Origin: Rhytidiadelphus loreus
Taxonomy: Eukaryota > Streptophyta > Bryopsida > Hypnales > Hylocomiaceae
Assembly: GCA_947034895.1 (NCBI GenBank)
Contig: OX344765.1
Span: 37,577,001-37,641,000, forward strand
Reading direction: 5' to 3'
DNA: 64,000 nt
The position numbers were made by a program, and so were the translations under genes. Positions within the stretch are counted from its first letter, which is position 1. Each line of letters opens with the position of its first letter. Below are positions 1-12,449 of this stretch, piece by piece. The notes below the pieces were generated by a model. The model had not been told where the DNA came from. It saw nothing but the letters and a program-made list of their open reading frames with translations, and made no database searches.

Positions 1-120
1 ACTCGTAGTGTTGTGACAGATGCTCTCGATGTCGACCACCTCACAGAGGGTTGTGCTTCTGGAATGGGTGGCAGGGACGCAGCGGTTGCCTCGTTTGGTT
101 GGTCTTACAAAAGCCATTGA
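1..120 (+). CDS. possible C-terminal exon of a gene truncated by the window edge
   Basis: Frame 1 is open from the first base to a TGA at 118-120 (about 39 codons, ending SFGWSYKSH). Base composition is balanced and CpG is present, unlike the AT-rich spacer that follows, which is the main reason to think it is coding. No family is recognised. A donor-like GTAAGT lies just beyond the stop near 133, so the exon could instead be read in another frame, although frame 2 has a TGA at 14-16. Antisense coding is not excluded. Confidence 0.3.
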   Translation, partial: TRSVVTDALDVDHLTEGCASGMGGRDAAVASFGWSYKSH

Positions 121-3100
121 AATGATGCTGGTAAGTTCCACAGAACGAAATTATTACCTCTTTAGGGTCATCGTTTCTTTCTTTGATGGAACACACAGTA
201 CTTGAATTTTATCATTGTCGTCCTTGCTATAAATTATTGTAAGCTCTTAAGAGGATTGCTCTTGTGAAAACCCCTATTATGCCTTTAACCCATAAGACCA
301 CACAACCATTATATGGTTGCAATTTTTCATTTGAAGTTCCCGTGAACTTCAAAATGCGACATTTTAAAATCTGGATCAATGCGGTCAAACTTTTGGGATG
401 TAGGAAAGTTAGCAAATTGTTCATCGTCATTTTAATTCTACAAAATATTTCTTGAAATTATTGTAATTTTCATAAGAAAAAAATGAAGAAAATTCATATC
501 AAATACAAAATTAGCTTAAAAAATCTGAAATTTTCTCCACTAATGTATGTAATATTATAAAATATTATGAAGTAAATAAACTTATCATATATTTTTAAAA
601 TTACAAAACTAGTGGAACATGGTTAATTATAGTCCAAATTTCAAATGGCAATAATGTATTCAATTTAAGGAATTTTTCAAAATTTCAAGTTGGAGTAGAA
701 TCTATATTTCATCTTTTTAGTTAGTTGGACTGAAAATCAAAAGATATCATTGTATTGCTCAAATTCACATCAATAGTATGGAGCATGAAGTTGCTAAATA
801 CACTTCATGGTGATCTGTGGATTAAACATCTTCCTATGCAGAAAAATCAACAATATTACAAAGAGAGAATTTCCAACCTTATGGAGTTCACTTAGAGTGT
901 CCATTGGAAATCATGCGCAAACAAAATTTTGGACCCCTATATACTTTTTGAATTTTAAATATAAATAAATAAAATATGAATAAGTTTTCCTACTTTGAAA
1001 GTTAATGTTTTAAATTATTCATATTTGTATTTGTTAATAATAATTAGTTCCAAATTTTTGAAGTAAAAAGATACACTATAGAGTTGAAAAATAACTTTTA
1101 CACTCCTATATTATATATGAAATAATTGTCTAAAAAATGAATTAAAAAACTCTAAAAGTAAATCTCTATTGAACGCTCATTTTAAGTTGAATATTGATTC
1201 AATGGTCATCTAAATGTGTTCTCTATAATTATTTGAGTTGAAAAACATATTATTTTAGTTCATTTTCAACCTCTTCTAGAAATCATTTCATATTTTTTTT
1301 GAGTTGGATATTTTGGCAATAGAAAGCTATAGTCATTATTAAAAAATGTTCAAAATTTTATGTTGAAATTATAGTTTATTAAAAATCACTTGTTTGAATG
1401 TGGTTTGTTGTAATAGAATTAAGTGCACTTCTCGAGTTTCCAACATTGCCTTTTTGCAAAAGTGTTCATTTAAGTCCTTCAAAAAATTGGATGAAAAATG
1501 TTTTTTTTCTTTCTCCTAGAGGTAATAATGTCATCCAAACAAAGGCCATTTTTAGACTTTTGGATGTTATATGGATTATAATGATTTTCATAAGACTTTC
1601 TTGCTTTAGGCTTAAAATATACAAATTCTAACTAAGATGTTTTTATGAGATGTTTACATTACTAACTTTATTAAAGTAGTTTTTGAAAGGTCACTTTCGA
1701 TTGAAAATTGATCTAGAATAAAAATGTTGAGAGCATTACAATTCAAGTAGTTTATCATATAGAGTATCAATTTTGGGACATATATAGTATCATGGAGAGA
1801 GATAAAATATACAAATGGAATCTACTAAGATCATAATTTTAACAATATGTAGAATTTCCTATTCAACATCAAAGTAAAAAAACCTCTAAGTGATACACAT
1901 AGCCCATTGCCATTTAAAGATGAAAGGTCATAGACATTTGGCCAAGTAGTGCATCCAAGTCCAACCAAGCTAGTGCCTTAGGTCTTAGAGTTGTTTTGGT
2001 TAAAGCAAGAATATTAAAAAAAATCTTTAGTACATTGTAGGATTATTAAAGATACAAGACCTAAAGTGAAGAAGGTAATTATTCCAAATTGGAAGATGTG
2101 TGATAGAAAGTAGGTGTACAAAACTTAGGATGATCCACCATCAACATAGCAAGAATTTGGAATTTGTAGAGAATATATACAACATTGTTGACATTGACAT
2201 ATGAAAAATGTGCAAATACAAACCTACAACACTAACATCCTCATAAAAGAGCCACTTCCAAGACCTCTAAATGCAATAATCACTACTTATATGATTCATA
2301 CAAAGCAACCAACACTAAAAATTACACATTCAAATGTACAAAAATACATGCTTAATAGGAGAAACCCATGACATAGGCATATACAAAATCTTTAATTTTT
2401 CACTTGAAATTGACACAAATTTAGTTTTACTTCTTTCATGACTAATCAACACTTATATAGAGGTAGTTGAAGACAATACAATGTTTACAACAACAAATAG
2501 AAAAAAGACTCAAAAAACACACATTGTTGACCATAACATATGAAAAAATAAAAAACATTGCTATACACAATATTATTTGTCAAATTTCTAGACAACTTCC
2601 TTCTTTCCAAAATGGGCCTATCCACTTGTGCCATTTTGCATTCACTTCCCCTCCCCAAAAAAAAACAATGTTGTTCTAGGTGCATAAGAGACGCATCTCT
2701 TACAATTCTTTCCATGTATTCCATATATTATACAAAAACTAGAGGACGTACATGTGTACAAAAGCAAATAACTATTGCAAGCAGTTGTATTTTCCAAATC
2801 TGATTGCTCCAATTCGTTCTCTATCAAATGAATCAGTAACCTCACTCCCAATTCCAGTTATTTCTGTTTCTTGAGACTGCGGAAACCGGTTTGTGTTTCC
2901 CTGGGACATGATCAGGTTCCATGACGAGTTTAGTTTCTCCGTCTTAACAGTCACAATCTCATAAGAATTGCAACACAGGAACACACGAATTCACATGCCG
3001 AAATCTGCCCAAGTATCACATTTGCGTGATCCAAGTGTCTGCTTCATCACAATGGGATCACCTTCACAAACTTCTTCCTTCAAATTGACCCTTTGCCAGA

Positions 3101-3180
3101 TTTGCAACTTCTGTACTTCTGGCCTGCAAAATGGATTCGTGCGGTGGAGTGACGAAATGCCCAGTCCATATTAAACACGG
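121..3180. other. AT-rich spacer and 3' flank of the Nudix gene
   Basis: Strongly AT-rich with no convincing coding frame. It contains one dispersed repeat (893-1265). The last 200-400 bases are less AT-rich and are probably the 3' untranslated region of the minus-strand Nudix gene ending at 3181. A minus-strand frame near 2990-3170 is open for about 55 codons but follows the Nudix stop, so I treat it as untranslated. Confidence 0.5.
893..1265. repeat. dispersed repeat, copy 1 (partner at 39388-39760)
   Basis: About 370 bp aligns directly and almost gap-free with 39388-39760, from a shared GAGTGTC(C/T)ATT start to a shared TTGAGTTGAAAAACAT segment near the end. No terminal repeats or target duplication were found, so the class is unknown. 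The copies differ at many sites, indicating an old duplication. Confidence 0.65.
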
Positions 3181-5890
3181 TCAGGCGCCACAGTTGTTGT
3201 AGAAGTATTGGGGTCCTCTTGGAGTGCCTGATTGCACATTTTCCATCCTGAATCCTTTGCTAGATTTTGTGGTTTCAATGCATACGTCCAGCATCCTTTT
3301 CAGCATTTTTCTTTCACTCAGGTATTTCTGTGCTTGGAATTCCGTCAAAGGCAACCACTGAATCACTCTCAACATACGCCATGTTATTGAAACATGCATA
3401 GATACTACACTTAGCATGATAAGGATTGTCAAATAAACAGATATAAAATTCAAAGATTTAAGTACCTTGGCGTCAGTCAGTTCTGCCTCTTGCACTTTTA
3501 TTGTGGATGACAGTGGGCGGAGTACACACAAGAAGAACACGTCTGACTTGCCGAAAGGCGCCGTGTGAGATTGCCTGAATCAAGGCAACAGAAAAAGACA
3601 ACCTTAATCCCTACAAGACCAGGGATTCATGGTATGAAAATCAGCAAATGGATTGCTCATATTGTGAGAAATATAATTCAGATGGGGCCCAATTTTATAC
3701 CATCAGGATCAGTGACGAATCTTGCATGTGTCGGGGGGAAAATAAAATAAAATTGGAGTAAAGAAAGCTCCTATAAGATCTACTTAAAAGGAACATAAGC
3801 CCAACCTCAGACATTTTTGAATTAACATGACGAGAGTTACGGTAACAAGCACATTGTACATGAAGTTGGATAAGCAATATAATGAAAAACATTAAAACTC
3901 TGTCCGAGTAAGTTGTAGATGTTGTCCCAGAGGGTAGATGGAATACCTAAACCCAATCACTTCGACAAATTCTGTGTCAATCTGCACCATAAAGAAACAC
4001 GCAATCAGCACAGGAACAGCCAAGATTATTGCAACTAAAGATCCAAAACCGTTCATATCACATTACAAAGGAAACGGTACGAACCCCAGTTTCCTCCCTG
4101 AGCTCACGAGTAATTCCGGCGAATATATCTTCACCCTGAGATTCAGGCATTGAAATAATTCCATTAGCTGCTTAATGTTTTGGATATTGGCAAATTAGTT
4201 GAAGTGAAGGAGAGGTATTCAAGTCCAATAAGCAGAGTAACTATGGAATTTCTTCACCAAGGCAACTGGAAACGATCACTTGATTCACAGACCTGACGAA
4301 CCGTTCCTGTTGGCATTGTCCATTTGTCATGAAAAGGGCCATACTTCTCTTGTACGGCTAGAATCTGCATCAGCAGTATCAAACTTAGCTAGTAAGGTAA
4401 AGGATTCTAAAACCAAGTATAGGAAACCGGATTCCATCTCCTATACTAGCCCCTTTTACCAACAACAACTCATCCATCCATCCAAGCAGTTAGACTTATT
4501 AGCTGGTGGTGTAAGCACGCTATGTAAAATGTATATGACCACTCATGTCGGAAAAAAAAGGGGTCTGTTTACTGTTACTTATTATGTCCTACAACGTCCT
4601 ACTTTGAAATTGCATGAGAAATTCAAACATAATGATAAAAATTTGATCGCAACAGATTTGGCTCTTGTGTCTACAGAGATCTCTCCACGTCTCCCAAGTA
4701 TCTAACTCCTGCATACGTTTCAATGCTAAAAGTGACACATAGTGTCCTCTACCTTATATCATCAACAACAATGACAATATGATATCAATGTTGGTCCACA
4801 GAGCTCCGACGTGGCACGAGGCAAGAGAGCGCATTTCACTGACGAATAGCATTCTGCAAAGAAATTTAAAGTAGTTGTGGAGTGTTGGATACCTCTTGCT
4901 GATCATTCAAGACAAAGGCGCCAACTCCAACGTGGTGCGAGGCATTTCCAGGAAGAGTACATGGTTCAGTTGAGAGCCAGTGAACAAGCATCACATATTC
5001 GGATTCGGCGTGATGGTAATTGAAACCCTTCTGCACACGGAATGTAGACAGATATGCTTTAGTTAGAGATCACTGCAACAGCAGATAATAGAGCACAAAC
5101 ATCAGGTTGAGGATCTATAACCATTAAGGGCCTGATCTCGTCTCCAACCCTTTTTACGGACAACAACTCATCAATTCATACACCTGGTTAACCTTCAATT
5201 AGCAAGTTGGGTATAAACACGACTTGGTTAAATGTCTATGGTCACTGATCTACAAATGGAAATAGAGTTTTCTACTGTCACATATGGTAACCAACAACCT
5301 CCTACTTAGAAATTGCATAAAAATCGTACATAGTGAAAAACATTTGTTCTCAACAACTTTAGCTCTTGTGCCAAAGTGATACGTCCACAGCTCTAAACCG
5401 ATATCCCAAAATTCACGCTCCTGTATGAATTTGAAAGTACTTAAAGACCCGCAATTGGTACCCTCTACCATATCCACAAAACAAGTTGAGATCACCTGGA
5501 TTGCTGGATGCACGAAAAGACTGTACTCAGTCGGTAGCTTCAACCACACACCCTTTTTTTTCTGCCAGAGAATGAAACAAAGAAATCAAGTCCAATTTGA
5601 ACTCACAAAATGTCGGTAGAAAAGTGTCCCATTTTCCGGTAGGTAGAAACCCATGCACAAAATTATTGAAAGATACAGACTCACACGTCTACCGTTATCC
5701 ACGTCTACCGTTATCTTTTTACCTGGCTCCTCCAAAGCTCCAGAGAAAGATGCAGAGAATCAACGAAAGCGGGGACATCTGTTGGAGACAAGCTTAGAAC
5801 ATCTACAACGACGCCTTCAAAATTGTCCTCTTCCGCTGGCAAACAATCTGCTGGATTCCTTCCCTCCACAACCGCTTCCAAACCATCCAT
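3181..5890 (-). CDS. Nudix hydrolase, plant NUDT2/5/6/7/8-like, 8 exons, 271 aa
   Basis: Likely hydrolyses nucleoside-diphosphate derivatives such as ADP-ribose or NADH, the role of this family in plants. Coding exons on the minus strand: 5890-5723, 5561-5496, 5030-4893, 4364-4293, 4135-4085, 3981-3947, 3574-3466, 3357-3181. All introns are GT-AG and the frame is continuous. The N-terminal pre-Nudix domain carries KGVWLKLP (residues 59-66) and NYHHAE (82-87). The Nudix box is complete: G144, x5, E150, x7, R158-E159, x2, E162-E163, G165; exons 4 and 5 meet inside it. After it come DTEFVEVIGFRQSH, KSDVFFLCVLRPLSS and WLPLTEFQAQKY, all family hallmarks. Length is close to the usual 275-300 aa. 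The start is the ATG nearest the conserved region; an upstream duplicated ATG opens only a short uORF. No organelle transit peptide is obvious, so a cytosolic location is inferred. Confidence 0.93.
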
Positions 5891-5975
5891 TTATGTGACT
5901 TCAGAAAAATTAGGTCAAGTCAGCCGCTTCCAAACCATCCATTTGTGTGACTTCAGAAAAATTAGGTCAAGTCAG
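5872..5975 (-). repeat. 52-bp tandem duplication spanning the Nudix start codon
   Basis: Two adjacent 52-bp units, 5872-5923 and 5924-5975, differ at one visible base (near 5893 versus 5945). A partial third unit start (CCGCTTCC) follows at 5976. Each unit contains an ATG followed by GATGGTTTGGAAGCGG on the minus strand, so the start codon and first codons of the Nudix gene exist twice. Confidence 0.9.
5910..5942 (-). promoter_or_regulatory. upstream ORF (10 codons) in the Nudix 5' leader
   Basis: The upstream copy of the duplicated start codon (5942-5940) opens MDGLEAADLT and stops at TAA 5912-5910, 20 bases before the main ATG at 5890. Both ATGs have the same immediate context because they come from one duplication. 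If the leader includes this copy, scanning ribosomes would meet the uORF first, which would be expected to lower translation of the main frame. The transcription start is not visible. Confidence 0.6.
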
Positions 5976-6516
5976 CCGCTTCCGGATCTGCCCACTGAAA
6001 ATGCAAGAAACTCTCCAAGCGAAATCTGGCTGCCTGCCAGACACTCAAAGCAAAGATCATATCGGCATTGTAAACAGTAAATGGCGATTCCCTTGAAAAC
6101 AATAATGGAACACAAGAGCTCACCTACAAATTGTCAATTCTAACAACCAGTAAAGAAGTAACTTGATTCTCCCGGAGATCAAGTAACAATTGCTAAAATG
6201 TGTACCTAGTTGCCAGAGAAGATGCAAATCACTTGTAGCAATCAATCAGTCAGTCAAAGGCGCTATGTACCTTGAAACAGAGAACGCATACATGAATTTG
6301 AAGGAAACCCACTCAAACCATCCCGACTCCCGCCCTGCTACAAAGCTTTGCAGACACGATTTGGAGGTGCAGACGTTCAGTCGGTTCATTGAGAGCTGAT
6401 TATTCTAACGTACCGGTAATTCTACCGACCGTGAAAAAGTGGAGGTGTTTCTGAAACTAACGAAGCATACCCAGGCGGCCATTGCTGAAAGGGAGGCCCG
6501 GCACAGAGTTCGGTAA
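5976..6516. other. 5' flank of the Nudix gene
   Basis: Balanced-composition sequence upstream of the minus-strand Nudix gene, probably leader and promoter. No clear further exon or core promoter box could be assigned. Confidence 0.4.
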
Positions 6517-6526
6517 GAGCGCCCAC

Positions 6527-7055
6527 CCCCGGCACTAAGAGCATCCCCACCAACGTGTTCTCTATCCCCAAACTTGGGACCTCAAACTAGTCAACCTTGA
6601 CTTTATAGGGATGAGATCTCGCGAGTTCTCTATATGAGCTCCAATATAGGGAATTGGGCCCAACTTTTATCGAGTTCTCTATAAATTTGGGATAGAGATC
6701 TTGTTTGGAGACCGATGCGCGTAAGCTTCTATATCCCCATCCCCATCTGAGGTCCTCTCCCTAAATTTTTAGGGATACAGAACAGATTAGTGGGGATGTT
6801 CTAAGTCCTGGACATTTTCTGCAAAATGCCGGGCAGGCCATGCTTGCCCGGCCAAAAAATATAAAAGAAGCCCCCTGTATTGAACCGATTTTTCGGAATT
6901 TGTGCACTCCTTAAAGGAATTCGGGGCCTCTGATTGCAAATATGAGTTCAAAATTTTTTTTTTAAATTTGTGTACAAAATAAAAAAAATTCAGTGTTTCC
7001 TATGGGCAGGGGCAAGCAGGCGTTTTGCAGAAAACGTCTAGGACTTAGTACCGAG
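6527..7055. mobile_element. Mutator-like non-autonomous element with nested insertion
   Basis: Imperfect terminal inverted repeats of about 40 bp start C(C/T)CGG(C/T)ACTAAG and continue through TTTTCTGCAAAA. The element is flanked by the 10-bp direct repeat GAGCGCCCAC (6517-6526 and 7056-7065). TSDs of 9-11 bp with long TIRs are typical of Mutator-like elements. Removing the nested element at 6539-6801 leaves about 263 bp. No transposase. Confidence 0.75.
6539..6801. mobile_element. PIF/Harbinger-like MITE (GAGCATCCCCACC family), nested
   Basis: TIR GAGCATCCCCACCAACGTG at the left matches the inverted right end, with TSD TAA at 6536-6538 and 6802-6804. A 3-bp TWA duplication with this TIR fits PIF/Harbinger MITEs. 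It sits inside the left TIR of the Mutator-like element, so it is the younger of the two. Confidence 0.85.
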
Positions 7056-7145
7056 GAGCGCCCACACCATTCCGCGCAAAGCTGACCCACCAATGGAATT
7101 GTGGCGGGCCCAATTCAGTTACTACCAAATTTGAAGGTGGAGTAA

Positions 7146-7400
7146 GAGCATCCCCACCACTGAGTTCCATATCCCTAAAGCTTTAGGGGAGAGGACCTCA
7201 TATGCAAATAGAGATACAGAAATTTCATCGCACCAACCTATATCCGAAACATGTATCTCTAAAATATACAGATTTCTGTAAAACTCTTCTTCAATTATGT
7301 ATCCAGAGACTCATATGGAGAACTCGCGAGGTCTCATCCCTACTTGAGGTCCCAAGCTCGATAAACAGATAGAAAAACGGAAGAACTGGTGGGGATGCTC
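7146..7400. mobile_element. PIF/Harbinger-like MITE
   Basis: Starts GAGCATCCCCACCACTGAG and ends TGGTGGGGATGCTC, with TSD TAA at 7143-7145 and 7401-7403. It shares internal motifs (CTCGCGAG, TCATCCCTA) with the copy at 6539-6801. About 255 bp, no coding capacity. Confidence 0.85.
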
Positions 7401-7403
7401 TAA

Positions 7404-10170
7404 GGTAGGAGGTTCATAAATTGCCCATTTAAGAGCTGAAACTGGAAATACTGAATTTCCAGTAAATTTTCCTAGAAAGACAAGTGGAATTGGCATCTAA
7501 TCCAAGTCGTTTGGAGCTTTGTGGAATTAGTTATGAAATTTTGAAGTTGAAATGTTATAGGGCTTCAAAATCACCCACCTCAAATGTACATTGTTGAGGG
7601 CTACAAAAAAGCAACATGTACAAATAGTATACATTTGAGGAAGTGGGTGATTTTAGGACATGTGTGCTTTTAGAACCTCCTATTTTAGTGCCTCTCACTT
7701 TTGGCTAATAAAATGGCATTCTACTTGCAATGAAATCAAATTGGACAAAAGTTCACCAATTTCTTACTTGATTTTGTTATTGGCTACTTCAACAATAAAT
7801 AGAAAAAGGAGGATAAAGTGGCTTAAAATTGTTAAACTATAGTTAATCGTAAAAGTTGTCCCCAATTGTAATAGTGGTGTCAAAGGCAAGTTTAACTGAG
7901 AATACCGTAGTACCTTATTAGGTTTGGCAAAAATTGCCAAATAATTAATAAAAATTCAGATTTCCACTTCAGCTGGAAAAAAAAATATTTGCTGAAAATT
8001 TCATCTTACATATTGTTAAATTCCGCCACATTGGTAGTTGTACCGTTTTTCAAAGAAATGTTGCCCTTAGAACAACTTATGAAGATGTGTGTGAAGTTGA
8101 GGAAGACAAGCTCTTTATACAAATTGAATGGTAGGAGGTAAAACAACTCATGTAGGATATGTAAATGGTTAGGATTAGTAGGAGTTCAACCGCTCATAAT
8201 TAAGTTCTACTTTTTGATTATGAGCGGTCAAGCTCTCATCTTCAAATTACCCCATATCCTTTGAGGGTTCATGACGGACAATGGATTTCATTATAAAAAG
8301 ACCTCTCCATCTTTAATTCTTACAAAAGGTCAATAAAGAAATTTCTTCATGTTTCCATCAAAAGAATTCTTGATGGTAGTCATGGAACTTTACATTGAAC
8401 ATTTTACTACATTGAACAACTTGGTCATTTAATTCTTGTTGAATTTTGTAGGATCCCTAAAATTGACATATTTCCATTGATTTTGGCAATTGGTATTATC
8501 ACTTTTTAGGATTTTCAGCAATTATCTTTGTGATTTCTTGAAATTACAATATCCTTAAAAAACAATTAATTTTTGCTGAACCTAATAAAGTACTACGGTA
8601 GTACAAAAGAAACAAAACACCAAACTCCATAAGACCCTAGTTTTGGTGCTCTAAGGAGTTTTGTATTGTGTTTTTCTCAAACTCCGTCTCATAATCTTGT
8701 ATTGCACACACTTTATGATTAACTCTACTATCTCCAAAAAAATTGAAGTTTCAATTGTCAAAACTAGATGAAATATCTAAATTGAATGAAATATAGTGAT
8801 TCTAGACAATTTTATATGTAGACAAAAGCATATTAGTGATGGATGGATGAATAAAAGTGGATGTTTCTTTTTACTCATCCACAATCCAAAGGTGCATGTT
8901 GTGCCACTAAGGGGGCTCACTATCAAGTGTGCCTATAACTTGGCATTTTTTAGAACTTGATTGATCATCCTCCTTGCATTTATCATAGGCGGGTATTCAT
9001 TTGTTCAGCAATTCCCTGAATTAGCATGGTTGAAGGCCAAATAATATTAAATGAAATAGAGAATTTTTCTAAAGCCAAACATGTTCAAGAAATGTGATGG
9101 TTTGAAAAATGCAAGGATTGGGGTTGTTTTTAAGGAATCTTGGCAAAAGAGATTGGTTGGCACATCTCCAATAGGGCTCCCATGATGCTTAAGCCATGTT
9201 AGAAGCACGTGTGGCCATGTATAAGGAAGACACACCCATTTCCAAGTACCTACTCAATTCAAAAGTGTGCCCTATAAAATCTTGAAAATAAGTAGATACT
9301 CAAGTCAAGATATTCAACCTATGTACATCAATTTAATTAGAGCATGGTTTTAGAAAATTGCTAAGTTGGACTTTGAAATATTACAATTAATTGATTAATT
9401 CATATGACATCCAAAACAACAAAGTATTTTGGATTTTTTTCAAGTTGCCAATAAGGTCTATTATAAAAGCATTTATAGCAATTTAATAATACAAGTAGTC
9501 TATATGTATCAATGCATCTTACAATGTTGTTGGTTTTTGAATTGCAAATAAGATTAAATAAATAAAAATCAATTAGTAGATATTGAATCTCAATATTAGA
9601 TTGACATTATATAAAACTCCAAAAATGAAAGGGCAATTATCTCCTATATGACCTTTTCTACTTTCTTTTTTACTTAAGTTTATGTGTGTACATGAAGGAA
9701 TTCTTTCAAATGATCTCTATTTTTTTTTTGGCTTCAAACATGTTTCATGTAAGAGTATTAATTCAAATTTATCTACTAGTGCAACTTCTACTTAAAAATT
9801 AAATCCACTCTTCAAACTATATGTGATTGGTTTAATCAATTTACTTAGAACATACTTTACAACTATCAATAATCTCATCTATTGTGATTGTAGAAACTGA
9901 GTCTATGTTTTGTTCAATTTCAATCCATGTGCCATATGTTGAAAATGAGTGGACAAAATCCAAATGAGTGGACAAATGAGCAAATACGAATGTAATTTGT
10001 AGTATCTTATGTGTGCTACAATCCTAAAAATACTTAAAGGAAAAATTAATTATGATTTGGAAGTAAATGAATTTCAAAACTAACCACCCCGATAGATTCA
10101 ATTATTGAGGCAATTTTTGTAATCACTTCCCAAATTGCCCATGCTTCTTTTTTGAGCTACAATGACTTTA
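7404..10170. other. AT-rich spacer with a fold-back repeat remnant
   Basis: No coding frame supported. Segment 8120-8290 belongs to a dispersed family also seen near 28.35, 30.30, 56.7 and 63.9 kb: GGTAGGAGGTAAAACAACTC followed by a short palindrome around CAACCGCTCATAATTAAG (8190-8207) and its inverse ATTATGAGCGGTCAAG (8217-8232). The rest looks like decayed repeat sequence. Confidence 0.5.
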
Positions 10171-10199
10171 ATATTTTATTGCATGTTTTTGTACATCAT

Positions 10200-11215
10200 T
10201 TAACCAAGCACCAAACTATGTTTTGGGCAACATAGCAATTTTGGGCAGCTCACCACAAACAAAACAAATTTTTTTTTTTTTTTAAATTTCCACACAACAT
10301 GTGCCCAAGGAGTAGTTTTTTATTTTTTTTAAATTTCCACAATTTTCATAACTTTTGACTACATGATTTAAAAATTATTGTATGATATGTAATTTTTAAT
10401 ATTCACTAGGCAACTCAAAAAAGTCACTTTTAAGAAAAATAAAAATTTGAACATGTTTTCCTAGATTTATATATATGTGAAAAGCTTTGAATTATTCCAT
10501 TTTGATTACTGGTAATAAGATGAAAGTTATAAGGAGTTTAGTTTGTGGATAGTTATGGATTCTCTACTCTAAAATAAACTTTGAAGTTCTTTATTTAACT
10601 CAATTTTCAAGATTTTTTAGAAAAAATCAAAATCATAGAATGTAGATTGTTTATTACAACACTACAACCATTGGGATTGATATTTTTTAATTCCATAATT
10701 AAATTCTTAACAATTTAGTATTTTTAATCACTTTCTACTTTCCTATATATGTTGTACAATTCCAAATGATCTAAATTTTTTCAAAGATGTAGCCAACTTG
10801 CCTTGAAGGGAGAATCATTACAAGAAATTTGACCTCTAAAAAAGGTTGTGAATGTTTGATTTTTGGCAGCCGCACAGTGAGAATACAGAGAAAAAAAAAA
10901 AAAAAAAAAAAAAATTTAAATCTTAATTTTATTTATAAAATATTTAAAAAATTGTTAGTCTAACATGGCACTGTATGGGGGTTTTTTGGAGTAAAAAAAA
11001 GATTTTTGCCACTTCAAATGTTAATATCTTGCAAATTACATGATCAAAATTTCTGAATTTTTTCCACATCTTTTCAAACCAGCTTACTAAAAGATCCTAT
11101 AGATACATGTGTCCAAAAATGTTTTTTTTTCTAAAATTTGTTACTTGTACTAGAAATGGCAATTAGAGGGTGTTTTTGATGAAAACATAGTCAAAAACCT
11201 CTAGGTTTTGAGACC
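10200..11215 (-). mobile_element. degenerate relative of the TTAA-flanked family, minus orientation
   Basis: On the reverse strand this stretch aligns with 42930-43884: both contain GGGCACATGTTGTGTGGAAA, TATAGGATCTT or GTAGGATCTT, and GGTTTGAAAAGATGTGG in the same order. TIRs have decayed beyond recognition, so the ends are approximate. A 24-base A tract lies near 10891-10914. No open frame. Confidence 0.55.
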
Positions 11216-12449
11216 GACCTTCATTGGTATTGTAAAAATTTGACATGCATGTGCTTCAAGAAAATTATATATAGAAAAAATGTAGATAATATCAATTTGA
11301 ATGGAATTTAAAGATCTAAGTGAACCTTTTAAAAAGATGAAAATATGAACATGTGTATGATTTGCAAGTAAAGAAGTGTTAGTATTTTAAATTAAACTAC
11401 AACCACCAATTTGGGAGTATTCTGTGAGATTGCCTTAGGAACTTTGAGATGTTAGGGTGAAAATCTAGAAAATACGGTTAGGAGAAAACAAAAGGAAAAT
11501 TCTATGGAAAAAATAGGGAAATTAAACTCAAAAGATTGTAAACAAAGTTTGGTAAAGCAACAATAAAATGGTGATAAAATGAAAACCAAAATGCTACTAA
11601 GTAGAAAAATGAAATAAAAATGAAATAGGAAATCAAAAGGATAACAAACACAAAAAATACAAAAACAAAATGAAAACAAAATACTCTAGGTAGGAAATTA
11701 GATTAGAATTAAAAGTGCAAACCAAAAACTTGAGAAATACAAAAAATACCAAAGTGAATTAAAGACAAAAGACTACAAGTACAAAATGAAACTAAAAGTA
11801 TTAAATGGCAAACCAAAAAAAGAAAAGTGAATTAAAAATAGAAGACTAGAAGTAAATTAAAAGCCACAAAAATAATAAACAAGAGAAAACACAAAAGAAG
11901 TTAGTAAAATTAAAACTACTATTAGAACACTAAAGTAGTAATAGAAATACTAAAATAGGGATTTTACAGTAATTTAGAAGGTTTTAATGTAAATTAACAC
12001 AATTTATACCAAATCAATGGATTAACAATAAATGAAATTAGGATGAAATTAGTCATGGGAATTAACCCATTAGGAAGTTTGACATATGCAAAATTAGGGT
12101 TTGAAGACCTCTCTCTCCTAATTGTTCATGTGTGGATTTTGAGAAGGCTCTTGAGAAAATGGGGTAGAAAATGGACAAAACAAGTATCAAAGAAATGAAT
12201 GAAATGAATTAGGTTGTACGAACAAACATTTGTCAAATAGGTTGTCACTTACTTTTGGCTTGGAAAAAAGGTGTGATTATGATTATATAGGGTTTGGTAG
12301 AATTGACGAGGAGATTCATGCAAAATTTCAGGGTTCATTTTGGGTTGAGTTGATGAAGTTGCTTCCAAGGGAGGTTCATGGGGGAGTATTAGGGTGTTCG
12401 ATTGGAGGTCTTATGGAAGTAATTAGAGGAACTGACGTTTAGTTTAGGA
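11216..12449. other. A-rich spacer
   Basis: Long purine-rich stretch dominated by AAAAT/AAACAAA words with few stable repeats. A plus-strand frame at 12230-12442 is open for 70 codons but has no recognisable motif. I see no gene here. Confidence 0.4.

Noticed and set aside
2772..2984. minus-strand frame containing FLCCNS, as in the membrane protein at 52.7 kb
   Set aside because: The DNA identity is about 14 bp with no extended alignment; it lies downstream of the Nudix stop. Treated as coincidence.
4280..4705. 141-codon plus-strand open frame
   Set aside because: It is antisense to Nudix exon 4 and the flanking intron, and has no motif.
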